Of a stretch of 64,000 nt of DNA, positions 1-12,405 are shown piece after piece. The stretch comes from Gnetum montanum (lineage: Eukaryota; Streptophyta; Gnetopsida; Gnetales; Gnetaceae). The translations under genes were made by a program, and so were the position numbers. The stretch spans positions 70,330 through 134,329 of the forward strand of contig MNCI01015652.1 of assembly GCA_015680685.1 (NCBI GenBank), in the 5' to 3' direction. Each line of letters opens with the position of its first letter. Position 1 is the stretch's first letter. The notes below the pieces were generated by a model. The model did not search any database. It saw only the letters and a program-made list of their open reading frames with translations, and was not told where the DNA came from.

Positions 1-1259
1 ATGGTAGCATCCAAGGGTTCATAAGCACCTTGTTTCCAGTCTTGGATCTGCTTATGCAAATTGGACACTCAAGAGTATGTTTGATATTTATGGTTAAAGA
101 GTTCAAGCATCGTACTCCACCTCTTGATAGTTTTCAGTTCTAAGGATCGGTACCAACTCTCTGCTTCTTTGATGAGTGTCCTTGGGAACAACTTAAGCTT
201 CTTTCGCTCATTGTCTATATTTTGCAAGGCATAGGCATCGTGGAATGCCTATAAATGATACTGTGGATCAGCGTTGTATCCCCCTTCAAAACGCGGAATA
301 TTATTTATGTCCAAACGCTTGATCTGACTATCCTTTAAGTGCCTTGTTGGAATCCTAATAGCCTCTGTAATGTCAAGCATACTTCGGGTTATGAGTAGGG
401 GTTCATCATGATCATCTCTTTTATGACGCCTATGATGTCTTCTTAGTTCTCTACTCTCCCTACGTCCTTGCGCTTGTCCTCTCTCTCGACTTTCCCATCG
501 AGATCTCTCATCTTCCTTACATTTACCCTCACCATTATGTTCACGATGGCTATGCCCAGATGTGGAAGTAGAGGGTGAGTGGTGATATGAAGGAGAAGAA
601 GAAGGGGAGCCATCACCATGGTGATGTTTCTTACCTTCTCTTCGGTTGCTTCGACCCCAATCATTATAACGATCTAAGTGCTTGTCCTTAGCATGGGTTG
701 TTGTTCCTTCCATGAATAGTTGGCATTCATGGGGATTAGAACCAGTAGTATGGATCGTTGAGCGTAGGTTCTGATGCCTTACCTCCTCACCATCGTTAGG
801 AGGGGGAACATCAGTTGCTAAAGAACCCGTTATGAGGGGTTCCTTATCTCATATTTCACTAAGGACGTGTGGGATCTTGCCCTTCAACAATGTATGTTGA
901 CTCTCCTACCTTAAGTCCCTCATACATTGCACGTTTGTAGGATAATAATCCCTCATATCAAAATCTTTAGCAATGTATTTAGCAAATAATTCTTGCATGC
1001 CAATCTGTGCCAAGGCACGGAAGAGCATGTTAGGGATTGATCAATCTGGGGGTAACACGATGTTACCTTGCAGATCTCTCCATCGCAGCTATTCGTCTTG
1101 ATGGAGAATAAAGGTAGAGTTTGGGATATACTCATCAGGATGAGTATAAACTATCTTGTATTGTTTAGGACTTGGCTGGTTTTGGTTATGCTTTGTATGT
1201 TGCCGATTGTCTCTAGTGTTAGTGCTAGGTGGTGAATTAGATTTGTGAGAAGAAGTCAT
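1..1259 (-). pseudogene. Ty3 (Athila-like) retrotransposon Gag, decayed, runs off left edge
   Basis: The minus-strand frame begins at an ATG (1257-1259, MTSSHKSN), lies about 125 bp downstream of a primer binding site and continues to the window edge. The N-terminal part includes VYTHPDEY. A middle stretch (249-713) is rich in Ser, His, Arg and Glu. The end matches the plant retrotransposon Gag core, with a KLFPRTL...AESWYRSLE segment followed by a WSTMLELF segment. Stop codons (for example after HQDE and in PPD*S) and breaks between frames show that it is dead. The same Gag occurs twice more, at about 24.6-26.5 kb (minus) and 28.7-30.9 kb (plus). Gag proteins of this class form the virus-like particle in the cytoplasm. 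Placement as Athila-like rests on the relatedness of the other copy's polymerase and on the tRNA-Asp primer site, so it is an inference. Confidence 0.75.
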
Positions 1260-1385
1260 TTTTTATCGATGTGCTATTTTACTGTTATATAAATTCTTAT
1301 TTAATTAATTAACCTAAAGGTTCGTTAAGGCTCCCAACAATTTGAATGATTTCCTTTATGTTCTATTTGGCGTACAAACACTTAT

Positions 1386-1403
1386 TCCCCGGCAATGACA
1401 CCA
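1386..1403 (-). promoter_or_regulatory. Primer binding site, tRNA-Asp type
   Basis: Read on the minus strand, TGGTGTCATTGCCGGGGA directly follows the LTR end (...CTCATCA plus one T). It differs from the complement of the plant tRNA-Asp 3' end only at three positions, all transitions. A second decayed version follows the LTR at 26,566. This tRNA primes reverse transcription in Athila-type elements. Confidence 0.7.
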
Positions 1404-1404
1404 A

Positions 1405-1906
1405 TGATGAGTGGCGGGTATCCCTACACTCAACCATACGAATAGGAGCGTCTCACGCACGATCCAGTTGAACTCCATAGACTAAATGCCTACATGTCCC
1501 ATGGAACACTTGGGGTTAATTAATCATTGTCTTCCCAAACTTACTTGTATTTGTCACGGTGTATGGTTAAGAAAGTCTAAGGTATATGATTTTTTTGGTC
1601 TTTTATGTTTTATATCTTCTACACTATGAGGAAAGGGTTGAGAAACTAAGACTAACTCTAACTAATGCACTAAGTGTAAATTACCTAGCGTCAGCATCTG
1701 TTCCCACTTACCGTACACACCCTGAACTATGCAACCGTGGTTACCAAACGCTAATCATTACTGGGATCCCACGCATAACGCACATGCTCGAAGTGGTCGT
1801 ACTGAGGAACTTAACTAACCTAAATGTGATAAGCATCCATTCCTTGGCTATCCATACACATCCTTAAATTCTTGTAACCAAGTCGTACTTATCCTGTGTT
1901 CTAGGA
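1405..1906 (-). repeat. Partial 5' LTR of the TGATGAG family (copy A)
   Basis: The plus strand begins TGATGAGTGGCGGGTA..., the reverse complement of the 3' end of an LTR. It stays alignable with the young solo LTR at 27,043-28,058 through several shared blocks (ACCATACGAATA, CACGGTGTATGGTTAAG, AAGGGTTGAGAAA). Similarity stops near 1906, after TGTGTTCTAG, so about half of the LTR is missing and its outer end is truncated by other DNA. An open frame on the plus strand inside it (1586-1867) is not a gene. Confidence 0.75.
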
Positions 1907-2142
1907 ATTTAGGGTGAGAGAGACTAACCAACCCAATTAGATCAGCCTAACTCTCCCCCCTTTTTGGACATCATCAAAAAAGAAGTAAAGATAGAGTTGC
2001 ATATGATCATACATATGGACTTGAATATCTAAGAGGATATAAATAATGATTGTGCCAAGGAAGAATAATCAATAAAAAGTGCACATTGCTTGGAATTCAT
2101 TAAATAGGATTGTTGATGATAAGCAATGAAGAGCTACCTCGT
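1907..2142. other. Spacer with a purine tract
   Basis: No gene is seen. At 1951-1965 the minus strand has a pure purine run (AAAAAGGGGGGAGAG) preceded by TTGATGATGTCC. This resembles the polypurine tract at the 3' end of plant copia elements and could belong to the copia remnant to the right, but no matching 3' LTR was identified. Confidence 0.35.
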
Positions 2143-2527
2143 ATTTATCAACAAAGTTTGAGCATTATGTAACTTGTCTTTTGAACCAACAAGCCATTAG
2201 TAACTAATATCTCATAGATCTGTAACCATCCAAAATTATCCTTTTTTGATGTAATAATAAATGGATAAGGAATAGTAATGATAGAGTAAAAACATGCATA
2301 TTTAGCTTTTAAGACAAAACATCACAACCACCCTTCATTTATCAACAAAGTTTGAGCATCATGTAACTTGTATTTTAAATGAACAAGCCATTACTAACCA
2401 ATATCTCCTAGATCTTTAACCATTCAAAATTCTCATTCTTTTGAAGCAACAATAAATGGATAAGGAATAGCATTTATAAAGGAAAAACATGCATATTTAG
2501 GTTTTGAGACAAAACACCACATCAAAT
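2143..2527. repeat. Tandem duplication, about 194-bp unit, two copies
   Basis: A block beginning ATTTATCAACAAAGTTTGAGC at 2143 recurs at 2337 and extends through shared segments such as AATAAATGGATAAGGAATAG and AAAACATGCATATTTAG. The two copies differ by scattered substitutions and small indels, so the duplication is old. No coding content was found in either. Confidence 0.8.
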
Positions 2528-3835
2528 CATGCTTAATATATCAAAGGATCAAACACAACCACACAACGTTTTGCCAAAAAAAAAAAACATTAACTAATAT
2601 ATGACAATTAGGTTGAGAATAAAAATAGCAAATATATATGTATATATATATATACTTCATTTCTAATTGAAAGAAATCATGAACACCTATTTTAGTTACA
2701 ATCTTCCATTGAACACTTGAGATTTCCAAGGTGAGAACTTCTCAACTCATATTTGCAATAAGGGTCTTTGGTACTTAAATGATACATCCAAATGAAAATG
2801 CTCTTTATTGCTTATCTTAATGATGGCCTCTTGGATGATAATTGATGATTAGCTATAGAATTCCTCTACATATGTGCATATATCCTTCTCAACTTAATGC
2901 TTCATTTGAGCCTATTTGGATTGGCTTGTTCTTTTCAAAAGTGACTATCCAAGTTCTTTTATCATCAAAGTACTATTCTTGTAAATCAATGTTAAGATTA
3001 AGTGTGGAGATTAGAGTCTCCTATTAATAGTACCTATAGTTCCTCTAGAAATGTTTTTTCAAAAGATTTATGATTTTCATCAAAGATACCAATTCAAATG
3101 CTTGAATCTTCCAAAAGAAATGAGCTTTGATATATATGAAAGGGGAGTACAATGTATAATAAAGGTTTAACATAAGGTCTTTAGTTCTTGAATTACATGC
3201 AAGGGTTTTAGGCCATTTAAAAATAAGATAAGAAACAAAAATAAGATTTTCAATAAATTTATTACAAGAGGCACACCACAAATTTCCATAAAGCAAACTA
3301 CCTCATGCACATATGTATAAAAAAAACATAAACATTTATTCGAACAGAACCAAAATATCTTCTCTCATAAGTACTAATCTAGAGGTAACATCTCATAATC
3401 TTAAAATAAAGTAAGCACATATTAAAATGATTTAGACTTTTCAAATTAAATATTGATACAATATTTAGCAAGAAAGGAAATGGAAACTTACCTTGACTTA
3501 CCTTGCAAGTGAGAGGAAGAAGACTAATGAAGTTTGAGATGAGGTCCTCTATCATGAAGTACCTCCTTACCATTTGGTTCTTTTTAATTAGATCTTTTGC
3601 ATGATGACTATATTTTTTCATTTTCTTTACGAATGATTCCTTGATCACTTATTGTATCATCTATTTATTTGAGAAAATTTTCAATTCTCCACTTCTTTTC
3701 ATTTTTAGCTATTACTATCTGCAAAAAATCTTTAATAGGATCTTTTTGACAAGATCAAGCATCAATCTTATTTTGATAAACATGAGAATAATCAAAGTTT
3801 TATTTACTACAATAATTTTTACAAATAAATAATGT
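2528..3835. other. AT-rich spacer without recognisable genes
   Basis: Only short, AT-driven open frames occur on both strands. A TA-rich microsatellite lies at about 2636-2655. Part of the right side may be strongly decayed copia sequence continuing from the gag remnant, but no domain was recognised. Confidence 0.5.
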
Positions 3836-6136
3836 ATTCTCCTCATGAATGAGATTATTAAACGGAACTATTCTTGAGCTTGATCTTGTATCCTCCTATG
3901 AGACTTTTTCTAAATCTTCATCTCTAGGCTATTTTTCATGAGCTTCTTCTTGAAAATCTTTGCAATCCTTATTTAAAGGGGTTAGTTGTTGAATCTTAGC
4001 CCTCATGTGTAAGATTTCTCCTGTTACTTTGGCATGAATTACATTGAGCTTCATATTCAAAAATGTTTTTACCTTCCAAAGTAAATAATGTAGAACAAGA
4101 ATTTATTCACATAATTCATTATACCTTTCATCATACCTACCTCTTGATTCATCAACATGTAGTGAATTTTCATCTATAAGAGCCATACATATGAGCTAAA
4201 AATATTTGTTATAGTCATATACTTCTTTGTCACTTTGCTCATCGTCATTCCAACTTATATAGAAGTTAGTCTTTCTCAACTTCTCATCATCTCTATCCTT
4301 TTAATATCATATGTTATTACTAAGACATTCAAAGGCCACATGATCTCTTCCACCACATACCCAAAATTCTATAGAGGAAAAATCAAAATTAGAATTAGAA
4401 CAATTTTTACTACTTTCCTTACCTTTTTCCTTACATCTTTGTTGAGTGAAGCACTTGCCCCTTTTTGCCATGAGTCCTTGTAACCCTCTAGAGAGAAGAG
4501 CTATCTCCTCTTCACTACTCACATCTTGCTCTGTAGGTTCTTTTTCCTTGGTGATTGATTTTATAGTAATGGGCTTTTCTTGAATTTCCCCTTTGCTCAT
4601 GAGATTCATTTCATAAGCAATGAGAGTACTTTGAATTTAAGATTTGAGAAATCCTAAACTTCTTCCATAACTGTCACCTTTGGTCTAAATTTTTATTGTA
4701 AAGTCCTAATCATTTTTATAATAACATCGCTTTCGGGAAAATCTTTACTAGTACCTCTAACGGCCACAATAAGAGCATTTCATCAAGAGAAGTAATCTTT
4801 TATTTTCTCACCTTCTCTCATTTTGAGTTTATTATACTCACTTTGTAAAAATAATAATATAGATTATTTAGCTACTGAGGTTCTTTCATATGTAACCTTT
4901 GATGAGCGACTAGGAATCCCTACACCCAACCATACAAATCACGGGCGTTCACATGCGACTCGGTTGAATTCTATAGACTGTAAGCACTTAACATACACCA
5001 GAGCCTAACCAATGAAACCTTGGGTTAGAACGGCCGTTGTCCTCCTAATCTTACTTGTGAGGTTATGTTTACGATGGTTAAGTGAGACTAAGGCTAATGA
5101 TTTTTATAGCTTTTTACTTATCTTTTGGCAGCTATTTATCTTGGAAAGTAAGGCTAGAATATCAATTAATCTAAGACTATCTTAATCTAAATCTTAGCTA
5201 CTCCTAACATAAGTATCTGATCCCATATTTTGAGCACGTTTTGAGTATCCCCTAAACACTACTAGGTTGCCAGACGTTAAGCGTCACTAGGTTACCATGT
5301 GTTGGATTTACGTTTGAGATGGTTGTACTTATGGTCTTTACAATCTTATGAGAGAGTGAAAGCGATTAAAATATTAATAACATAAACTTAAGTAACTAAT
5401 AAAACATAAACATATTAAACTAATGAATGCAATAGAATGGCTAAGTCCAAATGCTCCAAGGAATTCTTGAAGAGTTCATCTTTATTGCCGTCATGCCAAT
5501 GGGCTCAGATACATCAATGCTCGAATAAAGAGCTGATTACTCTTCTTACACCTACTGCGAGTACTTAGAAAATATTCTATCTCCTACGGGAACAAACTGC
5601 AAGAGCTTCACTACAACTAACTGAAAGGTACCTCAATGAGGTGGAAGGCCCTCTTATTTATAGGCCGAAATAGGCTCCATGTAAACAGGGCCACATCAAC
5701 ACATGGAAGGCTACGTCGGCATGGCCGCATATATGTGGCCCCGTATAAGCGGCCCAATCAACACATCGACTTAATGACACTTCATCAACCTCTAAAGTTT
5801 TCCAAATTTCTTTGGCCATTTTACAATCAACTACTCTATTAAATTTGAATTTATTCAAAGAATAATATAAACATTTTTTTCCTTTTGAATTAAACATAAA
5901 CTTATCTCTTTCTTCTGGTGTTTGTTTGTTTCGAGGCTTGATGGCTACTATTGTGCTATTGATGGTTGGTGTGTAGCCTTCAAGGATGGATTTCCAAACT
6001 TCAAAATCAATCGATTCAAAGAAGCCTTTATTCTTGCCTTCTAATAGGTAAAGTTAAATCCATCAAACATGGGTGGCCTTGTGTAAGATGTCCCCTCCAA
6101 ACTTCACTCTTGGAAGTTGATGTAGAAGCAAGAGTA
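3836..6136 (-). pseudogene. Ty1/copia Gag (UBN2-type), split by a solo LTR
   Basis: The minus-strand reading runs from about 6120 down to about 3836, with a foreign LTR at 4900-5787 in the middle. The upstream piece (5788-5897) encodes LNKFKFNRV...AKEIWKTLEV, the classic copia Gag segment. Downstream of the LTR (4899 to about 4620) follow VTYERTSVA and an SEYNKLKMREGEKIKDYFS segment. Residues from 4307-4609 include a zinc knuckle of the form CX2CX4HX4C whose first Cys is Phe (FWVCGGRDHVAFEC). The acidic spacer between Gag and protease (NDDEQSDKE) follows. Several stops interrupt the frame. No protease, integrase or RT was found downstream, so the element is internally deleted. A primer binding site lies directly upstream. 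Confidence 0.8.
4900..5787 (-). repeat. Solo LTR of the TGATGAG family inserted in copia gag (888 bp)
   Basis: The plus strand starts TGATGAGCGAC at 4900 and ends CACTTCATCA at 5787, so the minus-oriented LTR is TGATGAAG...GCTCATCA. Flanking 5-bp duplications are ACCTT (4895-4899) and ACCTC (5788-5792). Removing the LTR plus one duplication rejoins the copia Gag frame (KTLEV to TYERT), which confirms both boundaries. A TATAAATA box lies at 5655-5662 on the minus strand. No internal element sequence remains, as expected after LTR-LTR recombination. Confidence 0.9.
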
Positions 6137-6152
6137 CCAAGCTCTGATACTA
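6137..6152 (-). promoter_or_regulatory. Primer binding site, initiator tRNA-Met type (copia)
   Basis: The minus strand reads TAGTATCAGAGCTTGG, one transition away from the common plant copia site TGGTATCAGAGC..., which is complementary to the 3' end of initiator tRNA-Met. It sits directly upstream of the copia Gag remnant, as expected for the 5' end of the element. Confidence 0.7.
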
Positions 6153-7330
6153 CTTAAGGATCATAGAACTTAGAAGGGGAAGGGAGATGAATAAGTTTCC
6201 CAAGTCAAAATTTCAATCACAAAAATGACATCAAAAATTACATGGTTCCCCAATTTGGGTACTCCACACTAGGAAGATAGATCGCATGCATACCTTAGGA
6301 TTTTTTTTCTCTCAAATGGTGGTTTGAAGGGTACCACACCGTGTACAACACTAAGCTCTACTCCAAAGTTATTCATTGTTGCAAATCCACTAAACCTCGC
6401 AAGGTCTTGACAAGTTTAGAACATGGTTTCTAGGATCTCACAACCTTTACAACTTGAGCTCCACTCTAGAGTGTTGTGATGCTGCACCAACTACTTAATC
6501 TTGTAGGATTTTGATAAGCTCAAGGATGATGCTTTGTAATTTTTGTTGGGGTTGCAATTGATTTGCTAGTCCTTATACTTTGAGGTATAGCGCAATAAAT
6601 CTTAATATAATAACATAGATGACATGATAATGAAGTACCAGATATAAGCAAATGATATCATAAATTAGGTACAAGTACAACATACAATGATTACTTTGAT
6701 TATGACAATTTATGTATAACACTTGCGCAAAACCCAAGAGAATGAAGTCTTCTTAGAGCCTTGATGTTTCTAAAATTACCTTAGAATTCATGAAATGACT
6801 ATCTAATGGCTAGGGAGACGTCTTCTTTGAGATTGATACCTCTTATTGCATAGACCTCAATTCAGGGGAGATGTCTCTAAGGAGACATCTTCATGTAGTG
6901 TCTTCTCTAGATAGGATATGTCTACTATTTTAGCAAGATTTCTTCTCTGGTTCTCCTTCACCAAGACATCTTCTACTTTTGGAAGATGTCTTCTCAACTT
7001 TTTAGCTTTACTTCTTGACATTTCCTTTCATTGATTTGGCTCCTCCTTGATCTTGGGAACTTCTTCATTTTACTATAGTCTTCATCTTCATCCTTGCTTC
7101 CATTTATCTAATGAAGTCTTTGTCCAAGCTTTTTTAAGTCCTTGTAATTTTCATTTTGACATCTTTAAGTAGCTCTCATTACTTGAGTCTTCATTCATAT
7201 CTAGAAAGTCCTTGTTATCTCCACTTTAACATTACTTTTTAGATGTTATTTCATTTCTTTGTAGATGTCATTCTTTGAGCTCTTCTTTAATCCATGTTCT
7301 TGTGCTACAAACACAACAACCACACAAACA
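6153..7330 (-). repeat. Probable copia 5' LTR (ends approximate)
   Basis: This AT-rich, non-coding stretch lies immediately upstream of the copia primer site, where a 5' LTR should be. It contains several short GACATCTTC/GAAGATGTC-like motifs between about 6810 and 7010. The outer end is not secure: TGTT-type starts are possible near 7300-7330, and the inner end lacks a clean CA. No second copy is in the window to compare with. Confidence 0.4.
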
Positions 7331-7799
7331 TCCTTGTTCTCCATTTTCCTTAAGGTTTTGACATACCAAAAGGTCAATAGTTAGCATTTGTGTGATTATA
7401 AAATTTAAGTAAATAAAGACTTGACTAAATATAAATTGAAAAATATGTTAAGAAATGTTATAAAGGTAAAGTACCTCGAGAGGTTGGAATGGTAACATAT
7501 TTAAATGCAGAAAATGTTGCAGTTACTACCAATGCAAGGTATGTTAAAAAGTTTTTAAAAAGTGCATAGAAGCTTTACATTGTGGTTATTTAAATATTGA
7601 AGGATTAGTTTCCAATAAAGTAGCAACTCTAAGTATTCTAAACATTTTTGTTGCTTTTGATATTTTTGGATTAGTTAAAACTTGGTAGACAAAAGATTCT
7701 AAACAATTTACTATTCTAGATTTTCAAAAACATTCAATTAAAAATAAAAATTTAGACAACTGAGAAAATTCTTTGGGGGTAATTTTCATATTTGGTGAG

Positions 7800-10700
7800 A
7801 GATGAGTTTATGCAATATGCAAACTATTATAAAATTGATGAGCTTAAGCAATATGTATAATTTAAAATTACAACATTAGTAGGCATATCTTTCTGTTACT
7901 TTACTCCAAAAAATTCTTTCATTCATGATACCCTAGAACTTTCCAAAGAATATACATTTCAATATTTAGGAAATGATATTATTGAACTTGCTCATACTAG
8001 AAAAGTAATTATTTGTTAAGATTGTAGTGCTTGCAAGTCTAGTGTAGAATAGATTTCAATTATTTGGTTTATAAGGAATCCACTTATGTTTCTCTTAGTA
8101 TTTATACAAATAGCTTTAGGCAAGAATTAATCTCTTGGGAAAAATGTTTTAGTCTTTTAGTTTTCAAGAGTATTTCCAAATACCAAGATTTTATGCCATA
8201 CACTTTTAAAGGTTTTCAAGGGAAATCAATAATTGACCTACCTGTTTGCACTCATGAAAGTTTGGACATAATTTCTAATTTGTCTATTATTGATAGATTT
8301 CTTGAATCATTACACCGTTGTATTATTTTTAATATCAAAGATATACACAAGACTTCCAGTGAAGCAAAAGGATGTATAATGTGAGATTAACCAATAATCA
8401 ATAGCAACAATACAGAGAGAAAATCAATAGACTTTGTGCTCACAATGAAGGTGATACAAACATTATATAAGTTTTAGTAATGGTTTCTCTAATGTGACAT
8501 CTTTGTCAAAAGTTAGAGAAAAAACTTATAGTTTGACAGTTAATTTATATGAGCATGATTGTAAGTTAAAAGAGATAATCATGATTAAGAGGTCATTAAA
8601 ATATACAAAAATCTTATTTGGTAGAAGAAAATAAAATTTATCAAGAAGCATCAAGCACAACTTCTCAATATGATTAAGAAAACTCCTAAGCTATTTTGGC
8701 AAATTTTTTGTCAAAAAATGAGAAAAACTTGAAATTTTGATTTCTCAACAATTACTAATTTCTTTAGAGCTCTCTTTAAACACTAACAAATTATCCATAT
8801 CCACCCTATTTTTTAGGCATCTCTATATATCACTCAAACTGAGACAGAAGAAGAGTTAGCTTGACTAATTGTTAGCAAAGCAATAGATGCTTTGGGCTTG
8901 TATGCAAAGTTGCTTAAATGGAAAGGAACCATGGTTTGGATAGAGGTTTATAGGATTTTAAATACAACTCTACAAAATGGGCTTCTAGAATATTGGTCCA
9001 TTAGTGGAGCAATCATGTTGTTAAAAAAAGTTGATAGAAATAACCTTAACAATTATAGGCTCATTATGAACAACCACCTCCTTATATCCTTGAGAGAAAG
9101 CTTAATAGTTGGACAGAATTAAATAATGTTTAGATAAGTTCATAAGTAGGTTTCATGCAACATCACTCCATAGTGGATCATTTGATTACATTAAAGTATT
9201 GTATAGACTTGCCTAATAGACTAAATAATTATATTTATATCTACTATGTAGATTTTTTCAAAGCTTATGAATTTGTTATTGAATATAAATCGAGGAGGCT
9301 ATTGCAAGATATTATTATTCATAGAGAACTTCTATCAAATATTCCAAAGTTGTATAGTTCAATACTATTGATGTCTTCTCTTGTGGTTGCTGCCATTCAC
9401 TGCCGGAAGCGGCAGTAGGAGCTAGCAGCGTCAATAGTAGAGTAGTGTTACAGAGTGCTAACGATAGGAGCAGAAGCGTTGGTGAGTGATGGCAAGCAAT
9501 GGTGCACAGCAGTTTGTTGCTGTAGCAACAGGGGTTTTTGTTCTTGCAGCAATGGCGTTTTTTGTTTGGCAACAGTGGGTTTTTCTGTTTGGCAACCAGC
9601 GTTGGCAGCAGTGGTAGCGATGGCAACGATAGTAAGTGTCAGTAGCAGTAGCAGCAACAATGGCCACAAGAGATGACACATCTCTCTCCCTTTGCGCCAT
9701 CTCTTCTCCCTTCCCCACATGTCAAGGGTTTAACAATGCTCTCTGAGCAGTGAAAGCAAATGGTGCGAGTGCACCATCACGGTCACGATCACCTCCTCCT
9801 CCTCCAACGGCAATGGAGAAACACATGTAGACTAGCGAATAGAGGCAGCCTTACCTTGGTCAACCAAACTTGATGTTTACTTTGAAGGTAAGTTTTGTTG
9901 TAATTTTAATTTAGCATTTAAGTTAGTGTGAATGTTAATCTTTGTTGTGTGACAAAAACTTTTCCACTTTGGAAACACTTTGGTACAAACTTTGGTTATT
10001 TTAAATTTTCTTTATTTCAACTTACTATTGCAATTTGTCAGGTTAAAGTTTTGGGTTTGTTCCAATAATTGTTATGTTTAAATCTCACCATTACGTAATC
10101 TTATAAAAACATCGTTGGATTTATTTTTTGAAATGTCACATAGCCCCTCTCCAGGTAAGACTATTCCCAAGTTCTTACCCATACAGGATGTACCCTAGGC
10201 AGGATGTACCCTAGGCAATAGTATCCCTAAACGAGTTTTTTGGGTGTTAACGTGTCCAAAATTTTAGCATAAACACATACAAATTATGTTCTTAAATAAT
10301 AACATATAGAAAAAAATTATTCTAAATAGTAATATTAGACTAAAGCAGGGATGTTCATTTTTACCAATTTTATTTGGCATCTTCATTAAATAATTAGACT
10401 AATGAATGTCATTTTTGCAATATAATCTATTAAAGTTGGACAGTTTCCCATGAACATTTTAATGTTTATTTATGATGTAATTCTTATAGTAAAAATTGAA
10501 GTTCAAATGAAGTTTATGCTTAAAATTTTAGATGGTTTTTGTACTGTCTCAAGGATGAAAGTCAATGTTAGCAAAACCAAAATGATGATATGTAATACAA
10601 GATCTTTTGCATATGATTATTATATTAGGTTATAGAAAAATAAAATTATCTCCTCATGGAAGTATTTTGGCTTCTTAGTTTCAAATAAATATTCTTAGAA

Positions 10701-11600
10701 AGATTGTATTTCTCATAGGGTTTCAAATAGTATACATGCTTTATCTTCAATTCATGGTAAATGTGCACAAGAATAGATTTAAAAATGGGATGTTCGCAAG
10801 CAAATGTATAATCAACTTGTTTAACCAGTTCTATTATACAATTTTTGAAATTTGGGGATCTAATTTACTTATACCACAATAGAAACATTTGAAATATGTT
10901 CAAAAACAATTTTTATTGTAGGAACTTTAGGTAAAGGCTTATACTTTAAATGATATTTCATTAGCAAAAGCATATATGCTACCTATAGAAATTGCAACTC
11001 TTTAAAAATTTCTATAGTTTTATAAAAAAAAAAATGCTTACTAGGCTTAGTGTCCACCTATCCGCGGAAGTTTATAAAGTCACTCTGGAAAAAGGATGGT
11101 TCAATAGTAGAAAAAAATGGCTCTACAAATGGAATTTTGAAGATTAAGATTTAAGTTTGAACTTTAAGGATTTGATAACAAGGATTAGAAAGAAAGCAAT
11201 GAAGCATATATGGGAATAACCATTTAGCCAAAAAGTATTATTTGTAGCAAATTCAAATTCAAGGAGGATCCTTAACAAAAATACCTACTTATTTATCTAC
11301 TGCTATTTCTAGGCAAAGTAAGGTGGTAATTACATGTACTCGTATGGGATCTCACTATCTATGAATTGAAACAAGGAGATGGATTAATCTTTAAAGAGAA
11401 CAACACATTTACATATTTTGTATGTATGTAGTAGTGAAAGATGAAGAGCATATCTTTCTAAATTGTCCTTTCTTTAATGCTTTTAAAATTAATTATAGTA
11501 TTCATGCATTTGTTTTAATTGGAAGTGTTAATTTTAGGTAATTTTCTTGATAAAGTGTTTAAGACTAATAATAATAATCATATTAGAGCCTTGTAATAAA
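7800..11600 (+). pseudogene. LINE (non-LTR retrotransposon) ORF2 remnant
   Basis: Order of fragments on the plus strand: decayed endonuclease (7850-8384, with a terminal SNLSIIDRFLES.HR segment like the end of LINE endonucleases); the first half of a reverse transcriptase (8890-9365), with NNYR, FMQHHSIVDHLITLKYCID and YVDFFKAYEFV corresponding to the usual G-F-R-HHST-DHL and F-VDF-KAFD-V motifs; then after an insertion, RLKQGCSFLPILFGIFI (about 10,330). Next come MFIYDVILI in place of the FADD box and SRMKVNVSKTKMM (10,450-10,635). A C-terminal KDEEHIFLNCPFF segment (about 11,440) matches the end domain of such elements. The second catalytic Asp is Val and stops are frequent, so it is inactive. 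The encoded enzyme would nick target DNA and prime cDNA synthesis there. Confidence 0.75.
9366..10290. mobile_element. Insertion splitting the LINE reverse transcriptase
   Basis: The LINE reading stops after PKLYSSI (about 9365) and resumes with KKIILNSNIRLKQGC (about 10,290-10,345); the roughly 925 bp between are foreign. The insert has GC-rich, GCA/CAG/AAC-repeat-like DNA (9400-9680), a C/T-rich part (9690-9830), and a 16-bp direct repeat AGGATGTACCCTAGGC at about 10,186-10,217. Open frames in the GC-rich part are Cys- or Ser-rich on both strands and look like products of trinucleotide repetition, not proteins. The ends and any target duplication could not be fixed, so the element type is unknown; a solo LTR or a non-autonomous element are options. 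Confidence 0.5.
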
Positions 11601-12405
11601 ATAATTTTATCCTATAAACCCTTTATGAACCCACTACGATACAATTAAGCATTCCCATTGCCATGGTATATATGAGGCATTGCCTTAGAAGCAAGCAAAG
11701 ACCTTACCCATTGCTTGTATTTATTCCAAATAAGCATGAACACGAAATGATGTAATGTTATTTGAGACTACGGGATGCACTAAAACAAGAAGTACACAGT
11801 GCAAGGAGATATATAGCAATATGATTAAGCCAAAAGTGTTTCCATTAATCCATCAGCAAGAGAAACCGAACAAAGGGGAGACACAAATGGACAAAAGAGG
11901 AGACGAGAATGGTCCAATGAAACTGTAACTACCTATGTCATGACCCACTCACCAGGGGGGTGGGTTTAACCCTATGTGCCAGAGATTCATGATTCCCAAG
12001 AAAATCTCAGAACCATTTGCGGTGGGTGGATTCGTGGGTGGATTCGGGCATGCTTACAGAAGCACGTAAAATTTGCATTGGGTACCTAAATTATAATTTT
12101 TCATGCAATGGTGTCCCGATTTTCAACTCTCAACCAGAACATTCATTGTCATTTAAAATCTTACTTATTTTTACCTGCAAATCGCGTCCAATCTTACCTG
12201 TTTTCCTGCAAATTGCATTCGTGTCCAATACCTTTTATTAAAAGATGCTTCTGCTCCTCCATTGATAGGGATTTGGATGCTTCCGCAGACTCTCGAAACG
12301 CCTTATTTCTCTGTTTCAGCTCTAAAATTCTTTGCTTCATCTTCAATTTTTCATCTACAGGTAGTGATGAAGGAGGAGATGAGGGGTCTCGGCCCAGTCT
12401 GATTT
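11601..12405. other. Spacer, no recognisable gene
   Basis: A moderately GC-rich stretch lies around 11,900-12,440. Open frames at 12,017-12,241 and 12,108-12,419 show no recognised domain or codon-like pattern. A gene fragment cannot be excluded. Confidence 0.4.

Noticed and set aside
1586-1867. Open frame of 93 codons on the plus strand
   Set aside because: It lies entirely within a decayed LTR and antisense to the element.
9315-9720. Overlapping open frames on both strands, Cys-, Ser- and Leu-rich
   Set aside because: They result from GC-rich trinucleotide repeats; several frames are open at once and none has a domain.
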